Below are positions 22,882 through 33,646 of a stretch of DNA of 64,000 nt, piece by piece. Where the stretch lies: positions 20,276 through 84,275 of the forward strand of contig JAJXUK010000005.1 of the NCBI GenBank assembly GCA_021782915.1, in the 5' to 3' direction. The stretch's first letter is position 1. Every line of letters begins with the position of its first letter. The DNA comes from Actinomycetes bacterium (GTDB lineage: Bacteria > Actinomycetota > Acidimicrobiia > Acidimicrobiales > RAAP-2). Made by a program: the position numbers and the translations under genes. The notes under the pieces are model-generated. The model saw only the letters and a program-made list of their open reading frames with translations. It ran no database searches and was not told where the DNA came from.

Positions 22882-24137
22882 GTGTTGATCTCGTCCTGTG
22901 TCTTGAACTGGTAGTAGGACTTCGACGCCGCGATCTGTGCCGCCGACGGGAAGACCGTCTGCGCGTTCGCGGTGACCGAGTACGGCAGGCCGATCTCAGG
23001 CTTCAGGGCCTTCAGGGCCGCGATGTTCCAGCCCGTCGGGTGCAGCAACTGCTGCTTGGCACTGGGCACCGGGCAGATGTAGTCGTTGTAGTACTCGACG
23101 ACCGACTGGGTGATCGGACTGTAGAAGTAGTCCATCGCCGTCATCGCGTCCTTCGGGTTCTGTGCGTACAGCGGCATGCACATGTTGTCGGTCCACAGCA
23201 TCGCGCCCTCGTGTGGCAGCAGCAGCTTGAGGCTCGAGTACTTGGTCGTCAGGTCGGCCTGGAAGATGTCGCCCGAGTAGCACTGCGAGACCCAGATGTC
23301 ACCGTTCTTGAGGTGCTGGATGTAGCTCTGGTCGTAGTAGCCGGCCACGATCCCGTCACTCTTTTGCTTCTTGAGCTTCGCGGCGGCCTTGACCCAGTCG
23401 CTCTCGGTCGACTTGACCGGCTCGACGCCGATGGCGAGGAGTCCGGCGTGCCCCAGCTCGAAGGCATCGCTCAGCATGCCCACGCGACCGGCGTACTTCT
23501 TGTTGAAGAGCACGTCAATCGAGTTGCCCGGGTTCGGGATCTTCTTGGAGTTGTATCCGATCGCCGTCCAGCCAGACTGCCAGGCCATGGTGTACTTGTT
23601 GCCCGGGTCCCAACTCGGGCTCTTGATCAGCGGCCCGGCGTACTTGTTGAAATTCGGCATCGCGGTGCGGTTGAGCGGAATCAGCCAACCGAGCTCCATC
23701 AAGTAGTGAAGCTGAGGGTTGTTGTTGGTCATGACGATGATGTCGTAGCCGATGTACTGACCCGCGGCCAGGGACGGACGAATCTTCTGGTAGAAGGACG
23801 AGTTGTCCTGGATGACCTCGTAGTAGTTGACCTTGATTCCCGTCGTCTGGGTGAAGTGCACCAACGACGGGTGCTTGCCGTTAAGCGTGTCGATGTACAA
23901 CGGCCAGTTGGCGAAGTTCAGCTTCTTGTTGAGCTTCTGCTTCTTCCACCACGACGCCGTGCCCACGCCCGCATTGGGCAACGACGCTGCGCCAGCCTCG
24001 GTGCCCAGCATCATCGCGCCCAGCAGTCCCCCGCCAGCCGCGCCCAGGGCCTGGCGACGTGACAGACGCGGCTGAGTCAGACCCCTCCAGAACGACGGGT
24101 CGATGACGCCCTCGCCCTCAAACTCGGTACCACTCAT
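22845..24137 (-). CDS. potD: polyamine ABC transporter substrate-binding protein, probable Tat substrate
   Basis: A 430-residue periplasmic-type binding protein (PotD/PotF). The N-terminus has a twin-arginine signal: SRRQALG followed by a Gly/Ala-rich hydrophobic stretch (AAGGGLLGAMMLG). I see no lipobox Cys, which is unusual for a Gram-positive binding protein; how it is retained at the cell surface is unclear. Mature segments such as NFANWPLYID and YDIIVMTNNN match the PotD fold. It lies between potA and potB, so the operon order is A-D-B-C. Confidence 0.88.
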   Translation of the reverse strand: MSGTEFEGEGVIDPSFWRGLTQPRLSRRQALGAAGGGLLGAMMLGTEAGAASLPNAGVGTASWWKKQKLNKKLNFANWPLYIDTLNGKHPSLVHFTQTTGIKVNYYEVIQDNSSFYQKIRPSLAAGQYIGYDIIVMTNNNPQLHYLMELGWLIPLNRTAMPNFNKYAGPLIKSPSWDPGNKYTMAWQSGWTAIGYNSKKIPNPGNSIDVLFNKKYAGRVGMLSDAFELGHAGLLAIGVEPVKSTESDWVKAAAKLKKQKSDGIVAGYYDQSYIQHLKNGDIWVSQCYSGDIFQADLTTKYSSLKLLLPHEGAMLWTDNMCMPLYAQNPKDAMTAMDYFYSPITQSVVEYYNDYICPVPSAKQQLLHPTGWNIAALKALKPEIGLPYSVTANAQTVFPSAAQIAASKSYYQFKTQDEINTWNNLFLPIING

Positions 24138-24199
24138 GGATCCCCACCTTCCTATTCAGTGATTGTGTACAACAGACTGCGAACTACTGGGTGCGCCGC

Positions 24200-25372
24200 T
24201 CACATAGCGTCCGACATCGCCTCTGCCGAGGCGCCCTCCATGGGAGTGACGGCGAACGTGTGCTCCACCGGCCAACTCAACGACACCTCCTCGCCCGAGT
24301 GCGGCAGGTGATCGTTGCCGATGTTCTGGGCGTAGACGGTGATGCGCGTGTCGTCGGCGAGCTCGACGATGTACTGGTTGCCCACACCGGTGAAGGTCGA
24401 GACCATGACGCGGCCACGAAGCTGGTTGCGTCCCGCGGGATCGGCCGTGACCGGCCCGATAGCGATCTTCTCCGGACGCACCCCGACCTTGACGGACCCA
24501 CCCGTGAGATTCGCCGGAACGGACTCGGTGGGCAGTGTGACCACCGTCCCGCCGCCGATGCGCACGGTGGTCGTGGCGCTCTGGGACTCGATAATCGATC
24601 CGGCCAGGAGATTTGACGCGCCGAGGAACGTCGCCACGAACTCCGTGGTCGGACTGTCATAGATGTCCTTAGGCGAGCCAATGCCCTCAATGACGCCCCG
24701 GCGCATGACCGCGAGGCGATCCGACATCGTCATCGCCTCCTCCTGGTCGTGCGTGACGTACAGGAACGTGATGCCCACCGTCGTCTGGATCCGCTTGAGC
24801 TCGATCTGCATCTGGTGGCGCAGCTTGGCGTCCAGGGCCGACATCGGCTCGTCCAGCAGCAAGAGCGACGGCTCGTTGATCAGCGCGCGCGCCAGAGCGA
24901 CGCGCTGCTGCTGGCCGCCCGAGAGCTGCGAGGCGCGGCGCTTCTCGAAGCCCGGCAGATCCACGATCTCCAGGATCTCACCGACGCGTCGCGTGACCTC
25001 GTTCTTGTCCACGTGGTGCCGGCGCAGGCCAAAGGCCACGTTCTCGAAGACGTTCAGGTGCGGAAAGAGTGCGTAGGACTGAAAGACGGTGTTCACGTCC
25101 CGGTTGTAAGGCGCGGCGTAGGTCACGTCCTTGCCGCCCAGAACGATGCGCCCCGTGGTGGGCTCCTCGAAACCGGCCAGCATGCGAAGGGTGGTCGTCT
25201 TGCCGCAACCGGAGGGGCCCAGGAGCGAGAAGAACTCGCCCTCGTAGATGTCCAGGGTCAGATTATTGACGGCGGGAACGTCATCGAAGAGCTTCGAGAC
25301 GCCCTGAATCTGCACGATTGCCCGGCGAGTCCCCCCCGCCTCGGCCGAACCTGAGTCAGGCTCGGTCTCCAT
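24200..25372 (-). CDS. potA: spermidine/putrescine ABC transporter ATP-binding protein
   Basis: A 390-residue ATPase with Walker A GPSGCGKTT, signature LSGGQQQR, Walker B LLLLDEPMSALD and H-loop VTHDQEEA. A C-terminal TOBE-like domain occupies roughly 280-380. It powers the PotBC importer. The start is uncertain: ATG at 25372 is chosen (METEPDSGSA), with in-frame GTG codons up to about 30 nt upstream. The much longer open frame runs through tRNA-Arg and cannot be coding. Confidence 0.92.
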   Translation of the reverse strand: METEPDSGSAEAGGTRRAIVQIQGVSKLFDDVPAVNNLTLDIYEGEFFSLLGPSGCGKTTTLRMLAGFEEPTTGRIVLGGKDVTYAAPYNRDVNTVFQSYALFPHLNVFENVAFGLRRHHVDKNEVTRRVGEILEIVDLPGFEKRRASQLSGGQQQRVALARALINEPSLLLLDEPMSALDAKLRHQMQIELKRIQTTVGITFLYVTHDQEEAMTMSDRLAVMRRGVIEGIGSPKDIYDSPTTEFVATFLGASNLLAGSIIESQSATTTVRIGGGTVVTLPTESVPANLTGGSVKVGVRPEKIAIGPVTADPAGRNQLRGRVMVSTFTGVGNQYIVELADDTRITVYAQNIGNDHLPHSGEEVSLSWPVEHTFAVTPMEGASAEAMSDAM

Positions 25373-25579
25373 TGACCGGTTTGTCACGCGACTGACTATA
25401 ACGCCACCGTCACTACTCGCTTGGTCGCTGTTTACGACATTGACACCGGAAAAAGCAGACGGCTCGCTCCGGGGCTCACGAAGTCTGCACGCAGTCGACT
25501 CGCAACGACGAAATCCGTCGCGGCGAGGACGTCGTCGAGCACCCAGAAGTAAGGCGCGCTCGCGCGCGCTCGCGTGTGT

Positions 25580-25600
25580 CGACGACGGAAAACGTCGTCG
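25580..25600 (-). terminator. hairpin directly downstream of tRNA-Arg, possible terminator
   Basis: Arms CGACGACG and CGTCGTCG with a five-base loop lie 4 nt past the tRNA-Arg 3' end on the minus strand. No T-run follows the stem; the loop itself holds four T. A role in ending the tRNA transcript before potA is inferred only from position. Confidence 0.45.
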
Positions 25601-25604
25601 CTCG

Positions 25605-25678
25605 TGCCCCCGGCAGGAGTCGAACCCGCAACCTGACGGGTAGAAACCGTCTGCTCTATCCAGTTGAGCTACAGGGGC
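25605..25678 (-). tRNA. tRNA-Arg (TCT)
   Basis: Complete cloverleaf on the minus strand: acceptor GCCCCTG pairs with CGGGGGC (one G-T pair), anticodon stem GACGG/CCGTC, loop TTTCTAC giving anticodon TCT for AGA codons. T arm GGTTCGACTCC. Discriminator A; CCA not encoded. AGA is rare in such a GC-rich genome. Confidence 0.95.
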
Positions 25679-25737
25679 GCGACCCCATCGTAGGCCCGGT
25701 TCGGCGCTCACACGCCTGTGTCATACTGGAACCACTT

Positions 25738-25815
25738 GGTGGGCGTAGCTCAGTTGGTTAGAGCGCCAGGTTGTGGTCCTGGAGGTCGCGGGTTCGACCC
25801 CCGTCGCTCACCCCA
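25738..25815 (+). tRNA. tRNA-His (GTG)
   Basis: Complete cloverleaf with anticodon stem CCAGG/CCTGG, loop TTGTGGT and anticodon GTG. The extra G at position -1 (25738) faces a C discriminator (25812), as required for histidine tRNA identity. CCA is encoded at 25813-25815. Confidence 0.97.
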
Positions 25816-25885
25816 CGCGCGTGGCGCCGGGCCACGGCTAGATTCGCCTTCGGGGTCCGCGCTGGCCCCGAAGGGGGCCGCCGCC

Positions 25886-27310
25886 ATGAGCATCGTTCGA
25901 GAGTCCTTCTACATCAACGGCGCCTGGGTGACCGCCCGATCGACCGAGACGTTCGCCGTGACCGACTCGGGCACGGGCGAGTTGTACGCCACGGTGCCCG
26001 CCGGCACCGTGGAGGAGGCCGCCCTGGCAGTCGAGGCCGCCGCCGCGGCCTTTCCCGCCTGGGCTCAGACGAGTCCGAAGGAACGCGCCGACTTCCTCCA
26101 GCGAATCTCGGAGAAGCTGGCCGAACGCGCCGACGACATCGCCCTGACGATTGCCCACGAGGTCGGCATGCCCCTGATGCTGTCCAAGGGCATCCAGCTG
26201 GGCCTGCCGACGATGACCTTTGCCGACAACGCCCAGCGCGCGATGGAGTTCACCTGGGAAGAGGAGGTGGGCAACTCGATCCTGGTGCGCGAGCCGGCCG
26301 GTGTCGTGGTGGCCATCACGCCCTGGAACTACCCGCTGCACCAAATCGCCAACAAGGTCGCGGCCGCTCTGGCCGCGGGCTGCACGGTCGTGCTGAAGCC
26401 CAGCGAAGTCGCACCCATCAACGCGTTCCAGCTCACCGAGATCATTGACGAGGTTGGGCTGCCCCGCGGAGTCTTCAACATGCTCACGGGGGCCGGCCCC
26501 GTCGTCGGTGAGGCCCTGGTTGCTCACCCCAAGGTTGACATGATCTCGTTCACCGGATCCACACGAGCCGGCAAGCGCGTCATGGAGCTCGCCGCGCGCG
26601 ACGTCAAGCGCGTCTCACTCGAGCTGGGCGGCAAGTCGGCGAACCTCATCCTGGAGGACGCCGACTTCTCGCGCGCGATCGGTGACGGGGTCTTCAAGTG
26701 CTACCTCAACTCCGGCCAGACCTGCTCGGCCCTGACGCGAATGCTGGTGCCCCGCTCGCGTCTCGCCGAGGCCGAGGAGATCGCTGCGGCCGCCGCGGCC
26801 GGGCTCGCCCCGGCTGATCCCGTGACCGGCTCGAGCCTGCTGGGCCCCCTCGTGAGCGTGGCCCAGGTCGAGCGCGTGCGCGACTACATCCGCTCCGGGC
26901 TCGACGAAGGAGCGCGCCTGGTCTGCGGCGGCGTCGAGGCGCCCGACGGTCTGGAGAAGGGCCACTACGTCGCGCCGACTGTCTTCAGCGACGTGCGCAA
27001 CGACATGCGCATCGCGCGCGAGGAGATCTTCGGACCCGTGCTGTCCATCATCCCCTACGACACCGAGGAGGAGGCCATCGCCATCGCCAACGATTCCACC
27101 TACGGCCTGGCGGGGGGCGTGTGGGCGGGCAGCGACGAGAAGGCCCTCGAGGTCGCGCGCAAGCTGCGCACGGGACAGGTGGAGATCAACGGTGGCGCCT
27201 TCAACGTGGTGGCGCCCTTCGGCGGCTACAAGCAGTCCGGCATCGGCCGCGAGCTCGGTCAGTACGGCTTCGAGGAGTTCCTCGAGGTCAAGGCCATCCA
27301 GCACCGCTAG
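25886..27310 (+). CDS. NAD(P)-dependent aldehyde dehydrogenase
   Basis: A 474-residue aldehyde dehydrogenase. Catalytic Glu is in [10 protein letters not shown] and catalytic Cys in [11 protein letters not shown]; the NAD-binding segment [11 protein letters not shown] and FTGSTRAGK are present. ATG at 25886 has AAGGGGG about 9 nt upstream; the longer frame upstream runs through tRNA-His. It stands alone between tRNA-His and tRNA-Lys. The oxidised aldehyde cannot be predicted by eye; sequence resembles generic medium-chain or betaine-aldehyde-like enzymes. Confidence 0.9.
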   Translation: MSIVRESFYINGAWVTARSTETFAVTDSGTGELYATVPAGTVEEAALAVEAAAAAFPAWAQTSPKERADFLQRISEKLAERADDIALTIAHEVGMPLMLSKGIQLGLPTMTFADNAQRAMEFTWEEEVGNSILVREPAGVVVAITPWNYPLHQIANKVAAALAAGCTVVLKPSEVAPINAFQLTEIIDEVGLPRGVFNMLTGAGPVVGEALVAHPKVDMISFTGSTRAGKRVMELAARDVKRVSLELGGKSANLILEDADFSRAIGDGVFKCYLNSGQTCSALTRMLVPRSRLAEAEEIAAAAAAGLAPADPVTGSSLLGPLVSVAQVERVRDYIRSGLDEGARLVCGGVEAPDGLEKGHYVAPTVFSDVRNDMRIAREEIFGPVLSIIPYDTEEEAIAIANDSTYGLAGGVWAGSDEKALEVARKLRTGQVEINGGAFNVVAPFGGYKQSGIGRELGQYGFEEFLEVKAIQHR

Positions 27311-27345
27311 GCGCCTCGGCGAGTGCGAGCGTGTACACTCGTCCT

Positions 27346-27421
27346 GCGCCGGTAGCTCAATTGGCAGAGCATTTGACTCTTAATCAACAGGTTCCGGGTT
27401 CAAGTCCCGGCCGGCGCACCA
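27346..27421 (+). tRNA. tRNA-Lys (CTT)
   Basis: Complete cloverleaf: acceptor GCGCCGG pairs with CCGGCGC, loop CTCTTAA gives anticodon CTT, T arm GGTTCAAGTCC. Discriminator A at 27418 followed by encoded CCA (27419-27421). Confidence 0.96.
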
Positions 27422-27444
27422 AGCCCCGTGCATCGGCTCGCTGC

Positions 27445-27879
27445 CTAGAGACATTCAGCCAGGGAGACGAGCAAGAGTTGCAGCGTCGCGATCTGCTGGC
27501 GCAGTTCGTCCTCGGCCGCCGCGAGACGCTCCTCGCTGAGGATTCCCTGGCTCACCGCGACCGAGCGCAGTGCGACCTGCAGACTGGTCAGCCACGCCCA
27601 CGCCTCGACGTCGGTGAGGAACTGTTCGTGCACGCTCGCCAGGGCCAACTCGGCGTTGGTCGACGTACCCACCTGACGCGCCAGGACGGCCACCGGGTCG
27701 TCCGCGTCTCGCCCGGGATTGATCGGGCTCTGCAGGCTCAGGTGCCATTCGTGGTTCGTGTCGCGCTCAGCCGCCACGACCTGGGAGAAGACAGCGCGCA
27801 GGACCGAGCGGCCCGCGTCATTGAGGCGCACCTCGAGACGGCCGTCGCGTCGGCGGGCGAAGAGGCGGTTCGACGCCAT
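27445..27879 (-). CDS. DUF2017 family protein, ClpS neighbour
   Basis: A 144-residue protein, mostly helical, of the actinobacterial DUF2017 family that is typically encoded next to clpS. The ATG at 27879 overlaps the clpS stop (ATGA), so the two are coupled; the long upstream frame belongs to other reading frames. Conserved-looking features are EVRLNDAGRSVLRAVFSQV near the start and AWLTSLQVALRSVA in the second half. Function is unknown; a role in Clp-mediated degradation is inferred only from synteny. Confidence 0.85.
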   Translation of the reverse strand: MASNRLFARRRDGRLEVRLNDAGRSVLRAVFSQVVAAERDTNHEWHLSLQSPINPGRDADDPVAVLARQVGTSTNAELALASVHEQFLTDVEAWAWLTSLQVALRSVAVSQGILSEERLAAAEDELRQQIATLQLLLVSLAECL

Positions 27880-28184
27880 CAGCTGGCCGGCTCCACGGTG
27901 GCCGATAGCCCCGCAACCTGGAGCTTCACGCCGTAGTCCTCGGCGCGCTCCTGAGCCCCGGACCAGACCACCGCGCGGCCCTGATGGTGCACGGTGAGCA
28001 TGAGCTGAGTGCACTTGTTGTTCGAATAGCCGAAGATCTTGCGAAAGATGACCACGACCACCGACATGGGCGTGACGGGGTCGTTCCAGACGATGACGTT
28101 CCAGAGTCGCTGGGTGCTGCGTGCGGTCTCGGTCTTGAGCGTCTCGTCCACGCGCGGCGCGGTCAACGGCTGGGCGGCTCCCAC
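27879..28184 (-). CDS. clpS: ATP-dependent Clp protease adaptor ClpS
   Basis: A 101-residue adaptor that hands N-degron substrates to ClpA/ClpC. The ClpS core is visible as NVIVWNDPVTPMSVVVVI, GYSNNKCTQLML and VHHQGRAVVWSG. GTG at 28184 is preferred, with GGAAG upstream; a large upstream extension of the open frame is Arg/Pro-rich noise. It is first in a two-gene operon with DUF2017 and is divergent from the DUF2236 gene. Confidence 0.92.
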   Translation of the reverse strand: MGAAQPLTAPRVDETLKTETARSTQRLWNVIVWNDPVTPMSVVVVIFRKIFGYSNNKCTQLMLTVHHQGRAVVWSGAQERAEDYGVKLQVAGLSATVEPAS

Positions 28185-28258
28185 GCCGCAAGTCTTCCAG
28201 AGCGCGGACGGTACGTGAACGCGTCGTCCGTACACTGGCACCGACGACGGAGGTGCAC

Positions 28259-29131
28259 GTGTCACTGGAGCGACTGACCTCGGGCCCCGCGCGCCTGCGT
28301 GAGCGCGCGAACCTGGGGCTGCGGCGGGCCATCGGTATCGATCGCGAGCCACCACAAATCTGCCTGGACCCCGAGCGCGCCTACGTGCCGGTGGACGCGG
28401 AGGCGCGGCTGATCCACGCGGATCTGCCCGCCATGCTCGTCGGAGGGCTGGGCTCACTCTTCTTCCAGATGCTGCACCCGCACTCGAGGGCCGGGGTCGC
28501 TCAGCACTCGCGCTACCGAGAGGACCCCCTGGGGCGCATCCGCCAGACGGCGAACTACATCGCCACGACCACCTTCGGCACCCGCGACGAGGCCGCGGCA
28601 GCCATCGCACACGTGCGCCAGATCCACGAGTACGTGCGCGGAGTCGCCGACGACGGCGTCGCCTACTCGGCGAGCGATCCCCACCTGCTCGACTGGGTGC
28701 ACGTCGCCGGCACGCGCATGTTTCTCTCGGCCTACCAGCGCTACGGGCCCCGACCACTGAGCCCCCGACAGGCCGACGCGTACGTCGCCCAGGTCGCACC
28801 GGCCGCTCGCGAGCTAGGTGCCAAAGCGCCCCCGCACGACGTTCGCGAACTGGACGCGGCCATCGAACAGTTCCGACCCGAGCTTCGCCTGAGCCCGGAC
28901 GCCCGAGAGGCCCGCGACTTTCTGCTTCGAGGCACCGTCCAGGGCGTCCACCAGCGCGCGCCCTACCGCCTGCTCGTGGACGCGGCGCTCTCACTGCTGC
29001 CCTCCTGGGCCGCCGAGTCGCTCCAGGTCGCGGAGCGCGCCGGTCGCGCACCGCTCCAGCGTCCCTTGGTGCTCGCCTTCAATGCCGCCGTGCGCCGCGT
29101 CGTCCCAGCCCGCGGGGCTACGCCCAGCTGA
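28259..29131 (+). CDS. oxygenase MpaB family protein (DUF2236)
   Basis: A 290-residue protein of the DUF2236/MpaB family. Typical segments are GGLGSLFFQMLHPHSRAGVA near 60-80, RIRQTANYIATTTFG and VHVAGTRMFLSAYQRYG. Some fungal members oxidise terpenoid chains; bacterial roles are mostly unknown. Start: GGAGG at 28248-28252 is spaced 6 nt from GTG at 28259, while the first in-frame GTG (28253) directly abuts it, so the second was chosen. Its 3' end overlaps the convergent SDR gene by 14 nt. Confidence 0.85.
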   Translation: MSLERLTSGPARLRERANLGLRRAIGIDREPPQICLDPERAYVPVDAEARLIHADLPAMLVGGLGSLFFQMLHPHSRAGVAQHSRYREDPLGRIRQTANYIATTTFGTRDEAAAAIAHVRQIHEYVRGVADDGVAYSASDPHLLDWVHVAGTRMFLSAYQRYGPRPLSPRQADAYVAQVAPAARELGAKAPPHDVRELDAAIEQFRPELRLSPDAREARDFLLRGTVQGVHQRAPYRLLVDAALSLLPSWAAESLQVAERAGRAPLQRPLVLAFNAAVRRVVPARGATPS

Positions 29132-29837
29132 GCCCACCGTCGACCAGGACGACCTCACCGGTCACGTAGCCAGTCGCCGCTAGGGCCACGACGACCTCGG
29201 CGACGTCCTCGGGGGTGCCCGAGCGTCGCAGTGGCGCCCGCGAGCTCACCGCGGCGCGCACGACGTCCCAGTCCGCGGTCCAGGGCGTATCGATCAGACC
29301 TGGCGCCACCGCGTTCACGCGCACCTCGGGTCCGACGGCGCGCGCCAGCAGGGCCGTCAGGTGGTTGAGGGCGGCCTTGGAGGCCGCGTACGGAATCGAC
29401 GATCCGGTCGCTCGCACGCCCGCCACCGAACTGACGTTCACGATGCAGCCGTGACGCTCGCGCAGGGCGTCCATTGCCGCCACCGACAGATTCCACGTGC
29501 CGAACACGTTCAGCTCGAAGATCTCGCGCCACACGGCCAGGTTCGCGCTGACCAGGTCGCGGTGGTCAATCACTTTCGTCGTGCCGGCGTTGTTCACGAG
29601 CACGTCGAGTCGCCCGTAGCGCTCCAGCACCCGGCCCACCAGGCCCTCGCACTGCTCCGGGTCGCTGATGTCGGCGCGCACGTAGAGAGCACCGGGCGTG
29701 GTGCGGGCGAGCTCCTCGCCCGCGGCCACACTGCGCGCCGAGTTGAAGACCACCTCATCGCCCAGCGCGGCGAAGCGCGCAGCGCACGCGCGCCCGATGC
29801 CGCTCGTCGAGCCGGTGACCAGGACGACGCGGCTCAC
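29118..29837 (-). CDS. SDR family oxidoreductase
   Basis: A 239-residue short-chain dehydrogenase/reductase. NAD(P)-binding TGSTSGIGRA begins near residue 8, NNAG follows, and the catalytic Ser-Tyr-Lys set is VSSVAG, then YAASKAAL. C-terminal GEVVLVDGGLSWA is typical of the FabG-like group. GTG start overlaps the aldose epimerase stop (GTGA). The neighbouring epimerase suggests a sugar or polyol substrate, but this is inference. Confidence 0.9.
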   Translation of the reverse strand: MSRVVLVTGSTSGIGRACAARFAALGDEVVFNSARSVAAGEELARTTPGALYVRADISDPEQCEGLVGRVLERYGRLDVLVNNAGTTKVIDHRDLVSANLAVWREIFELNVFGTWNLSVAAMDALRERHGCIVNVSSVAGVRATGSSIPYAASKAALNHLTALLARAVGPEVRVNAVAPGLIDTPWTADWDVVRAAVSSRAPLRRSGTPEDVAEVVVALAATGYVTGEVVLVDGGLSWA

Positions 29838-30748
29838 GACTCGACCCGCCGCAGGCGCCACGAGCCCGCCCAGTGCTGACCGGGCTCGAGCACGACGATG
29901 TCCTTGCCCGATCGCAGGGCGTCCGGCGGGCACGTCATGGGCTCGACCGCCACCGCCGTGCGTCGACGTCCCTTCTCGAGACTGTCGCCGGTGAAGATCT
30001 GCACGTACGGGAAGTTGCGGTCCATCGACAGCTCCACGGCGGTCCCAGCGGCGTCCACCAGCGACACCGTCGCCAGGCCCAGGTCGTCACGCTCCAACTC
30101 GGTGTAGGTGACGTCCAACTCGTGTCCGGAGAGCGACTTGCGCTCCCGGAAGTCCAGCTGCTGACCCGAGACCGGCAGGATCTCACCGTTCGGCAGACGC
30201 CGCTCGTTGAGTGCTACGAACGCACGTGCGGGCACCACGAGCTGGGCACCTTCGATAGTGGGAGTCGTGACCGCCACGTAGGGATGAAAGCCGACGCCGA
30301 AGGGGATCGGCACCTCGTCGCGATTCGTCACCGTGGTCGTCACGGTGAGTCCGAGTCGGCCCAGGTGATAGGCCACGGCGAGCTCGCTGAGGAAGGGATA
30401 CCCCGGGCTGGGGTGCAGAAGGAGCGACAGGACGCAGCGGTTCTGGTTGACGGCCTCCACGTGAAATGGTCGCCATCGCACCAGCCCATGAATCGCGGTC
30501 CCGTGTTCGGTGTCATCCAGCGAGGCGCGAGCGACTCGCTCGGAAAAACTCCACTCGCCCTGGCCCATGCGATTGGGCCAGGGGTAGAGCACCTGGCCCC
30601 GCGCCCCGCCGGGAACCTGATCCGCGTCGAAGCCCTGGATGACCGGGACCCCGGCCCACGTGAAGGCTCGCAGAGTCGCGCCGACCTCGGTCACGACGGC
30701 CCGCTGGTCCCCGTGGGCGATGACGATCTGCTCACCGGAGGGCAGCAT
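29834..30748 (-). CDS. aldose 1-epimerase family protein
   Basis: A 304-residue galactose-mutarotase-like beta-sandwich protein. The family's catalytic residues are suggested by HGLVRWRPF (His) and the later FGVGFHPYVAV (His). YPWPNRMGQGEW is a typical early segment. It interconverts anomers of a hexose or a hexose phosphate; substrate not resolved. First gene of a two-gene minus operon with the SDR, diverging from surE. Confidence 0.9.
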   Translation of the reverse strand: MLPSGEQIVIAHGDQRAVVTEVGATLRAFTWAGVPVIQGFDADQVPGGARGQVLYPWPNRMGQGEWSFSERVARASLDDTEHGTAIHGLVRWRPFHVEAVNQNRCVLSLLLHPSPGYPFLSELAVAYHLGRLGLTVTTTVTNRDEVPIPFGVGFHPYVAVTTPTIEGAQLVVPARAFVALNERRLPNGEILPVSGQQLDFRERKSLSGHELDVTYTELERDDLGLATVSLVDAAGTAVELSMDRNFPYVQIFTGDSLEKGRRRTAVAVEPMTCPPDALRSGKDIVVLEPGQHWAGSWRLRRVES

Positions 30749-30801
30749 CCTCGAGTTCCTTCCTCACGGGCCCGTAACCTTCGCCCGTTATCGTACGCAC
30801 T

Positions 30802-31653
30802 ATGAGACTCCTGCTCACCAATGACGACGGGGTGGGCGCCCCGGGTCTGGCCAGCCTCGCCCGACACGTAGAGCACTGGATCCACGACGCGCCCGCCGGT
30901 GAGGACCGCGAGGCACTGGTCGTCGCGCCGCAGGTCAACCACTCGGGCATGTCGGCCGCGGTCGGGGACCTCTTTAACCATCCCTCCGTGGAGTACTCCC
31001 GGCACGAGATCGCCGGCGCGCCGACGGTGCGTGCCTACGGCCTCAACGCTCCGCCCGCCCTGTGCGCGCTGCTGGGCGCTCTGGGCAGCTTCGGGCTCGA
31101 GCCGGACATCATCGTCTCGGGCATCAACGCCGGCGCCAACGTGGGACGCAGCGTCCTGCACTCTGGCACCATCGGGGCCATCCTGACCGGAGCCCAGGTG
31201 GGAAAGTCGGGTCTGGCCGTCTCGGTGCAGTGGGGCGAGGAGATCCACTTCGACACCGCCGCGGCCGTCGCCATCGAAGTCCTGGACCACCTGATGGCCG
31301 CCCCGTCCAGGACCCTGTGGAACCTCAACGTGCCCAACCTCACCACGGCGAAGCTGCGCGGCGTGCGACGTGGGCGCATCTCGATCGCGGGCATCGTCAA
31401 GTCCGCGGGTCCCCTGGCTGGTGGCGAGCCCCTCGGCGACGAGGGCCAGTTGCCACTGCGCCTGGGTGCGGCCAGCCCCGAGGTCGGCGACGTCAGCGAC
31501 GAGGCCCCGGACGACGACGGCGCACTGGTCGCCTCGGGCTTCGCCTCACTGACGCCACTGCGCGGCCCACACGAGGACACCGACACCGCCCTGGACGAGA
31601 CCCTGCACCAGGCCCTCGAGGCGATCACACGGCATCTGCATCTGCATCGCTAG
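30802..31653 (+). CDS. surE: 5'/3'-nucleotidase SurE
   Basis: A 283-residue phosphatase acting on nucleoside monophosphates. The metal-binding NDDG is at residues 7-10 (LLLTNDDGVGAPG), followed by VVAPQVNHSG and IIVSGINAGANVG. These are diagnostic. The C-terminal part is longer and more acidic than in E. coli SurE. ATG start. The 3' end overlaps the convergent arfB by 4 nt. Confidence 0.94.
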   Translation: MRLLLTNDDGVGAPGLASLARHVEHWIHDAPAGEDREALVVAPQVNHSGMSAAVGDLFNHPSVEYSRHEIAGAPTVRAYGLNAPPALCALLGALGSFGLEPDIIVSGINAGANVGRSVLHSGTIGAILTGAQVGKSGLAVSVQWGEEIHFDTAAAVAIEVLDHLMAAPSRTLWNLNVPNLTTAKLRGVRRGRISIAGIVKSAGPLAGGEPLGDEGQLPLRLGAASPEVGDVSDEAPDDDGALVASGFASLTPLRGPHEDTDTALDETLHQALEAITRHLHLHR

Positions 31654-32102
31654 TCCTCTCGGAGCCGGCGTGACTCCTTGACGCGCCCGCGAGAGCGCTT
31701 GTCCTCTAAGCGCCGCTCGCGCGAGGCGCGCGTGGGCGCCGTGGCGCGTCGGGGCGCACGCTCGGCCGCGGCCTCCGCGAGACGCTCGGCCAACTGCTCC
31801 AGGGCGGCACGTCGGTTCTGAGCCTGGGAGCGGAATCGGCTGGCGCTCGAGCGCGCCACGGGTCCCAGGGCGTCGATGAGTCGCTGGCGCAGCGGTTCAC
31901 TCAGGCTGACGCGCTCGAGATCGAGGCTCACCACGACGCGCGTGCGCGAGCGATTCGCGTGCTGGCCCCCCGGGCCGCCCGGCGTGCTCACCCGCCACTC
32001 GAGCTGGTCGGCCGGCACGAGCTGGTGCGCGATGACGAGGGACTCGTCCTCGCGAACCCGAGCTTGTCGCGTCACGTCGCGAGCGTCAGGGGCCTGAGCC
32101 AC
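31650..32102 (-). CDS. arfB: alternative ribosome-rescue factor ArfB (GGQ peptidyl-tRNA hydrolase)
   Basis: A 150-residue protein with the class I release-factor GGQ motif in STPGGPGGQHANRSRTRV (about 39-56) and a basic C-terminal tail (SRGRVKESRRLRE) that, in ArfB, enters the empty mRNA channel of stalled ribosomes. It lacks codon-recognition domains. GTG start with AGGTG upstream. It frees stalled ribosomes without tmRNA. Its last four nt are shared with the end of surE. Confidence 0.92.
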   Translation of the reverse strand: MAQAPDARDVTRQARVREDESLVIAHQLVPADQLEWRVSTPGGPGGQHANRSRTRVVVSLDLERVSLSEPLRQRLIDALGPVARSSASRFRSQAQNRRAALEQLAERLAEAAAERAPRRATAPTRASRERRLEDKRSRGRVKESRRLRED

Positions 32103-32165
32103 ACCTGCACCCTACTGGGGGTCCGCGCTCGCCCCGGTAGGGTGAAAGCCAAGAAACGAGGTTCC

Positions 32166-33644
<1,479 letters not shown>

Positions 33645-33646
33645 GC

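Noticed and set aside
25373..25711. N-terminal extension of potA by 113 residues
   Set aside because: The frame passes through tRNA-Arg and a hairpin; the ATPase domain starts normally from 25372.
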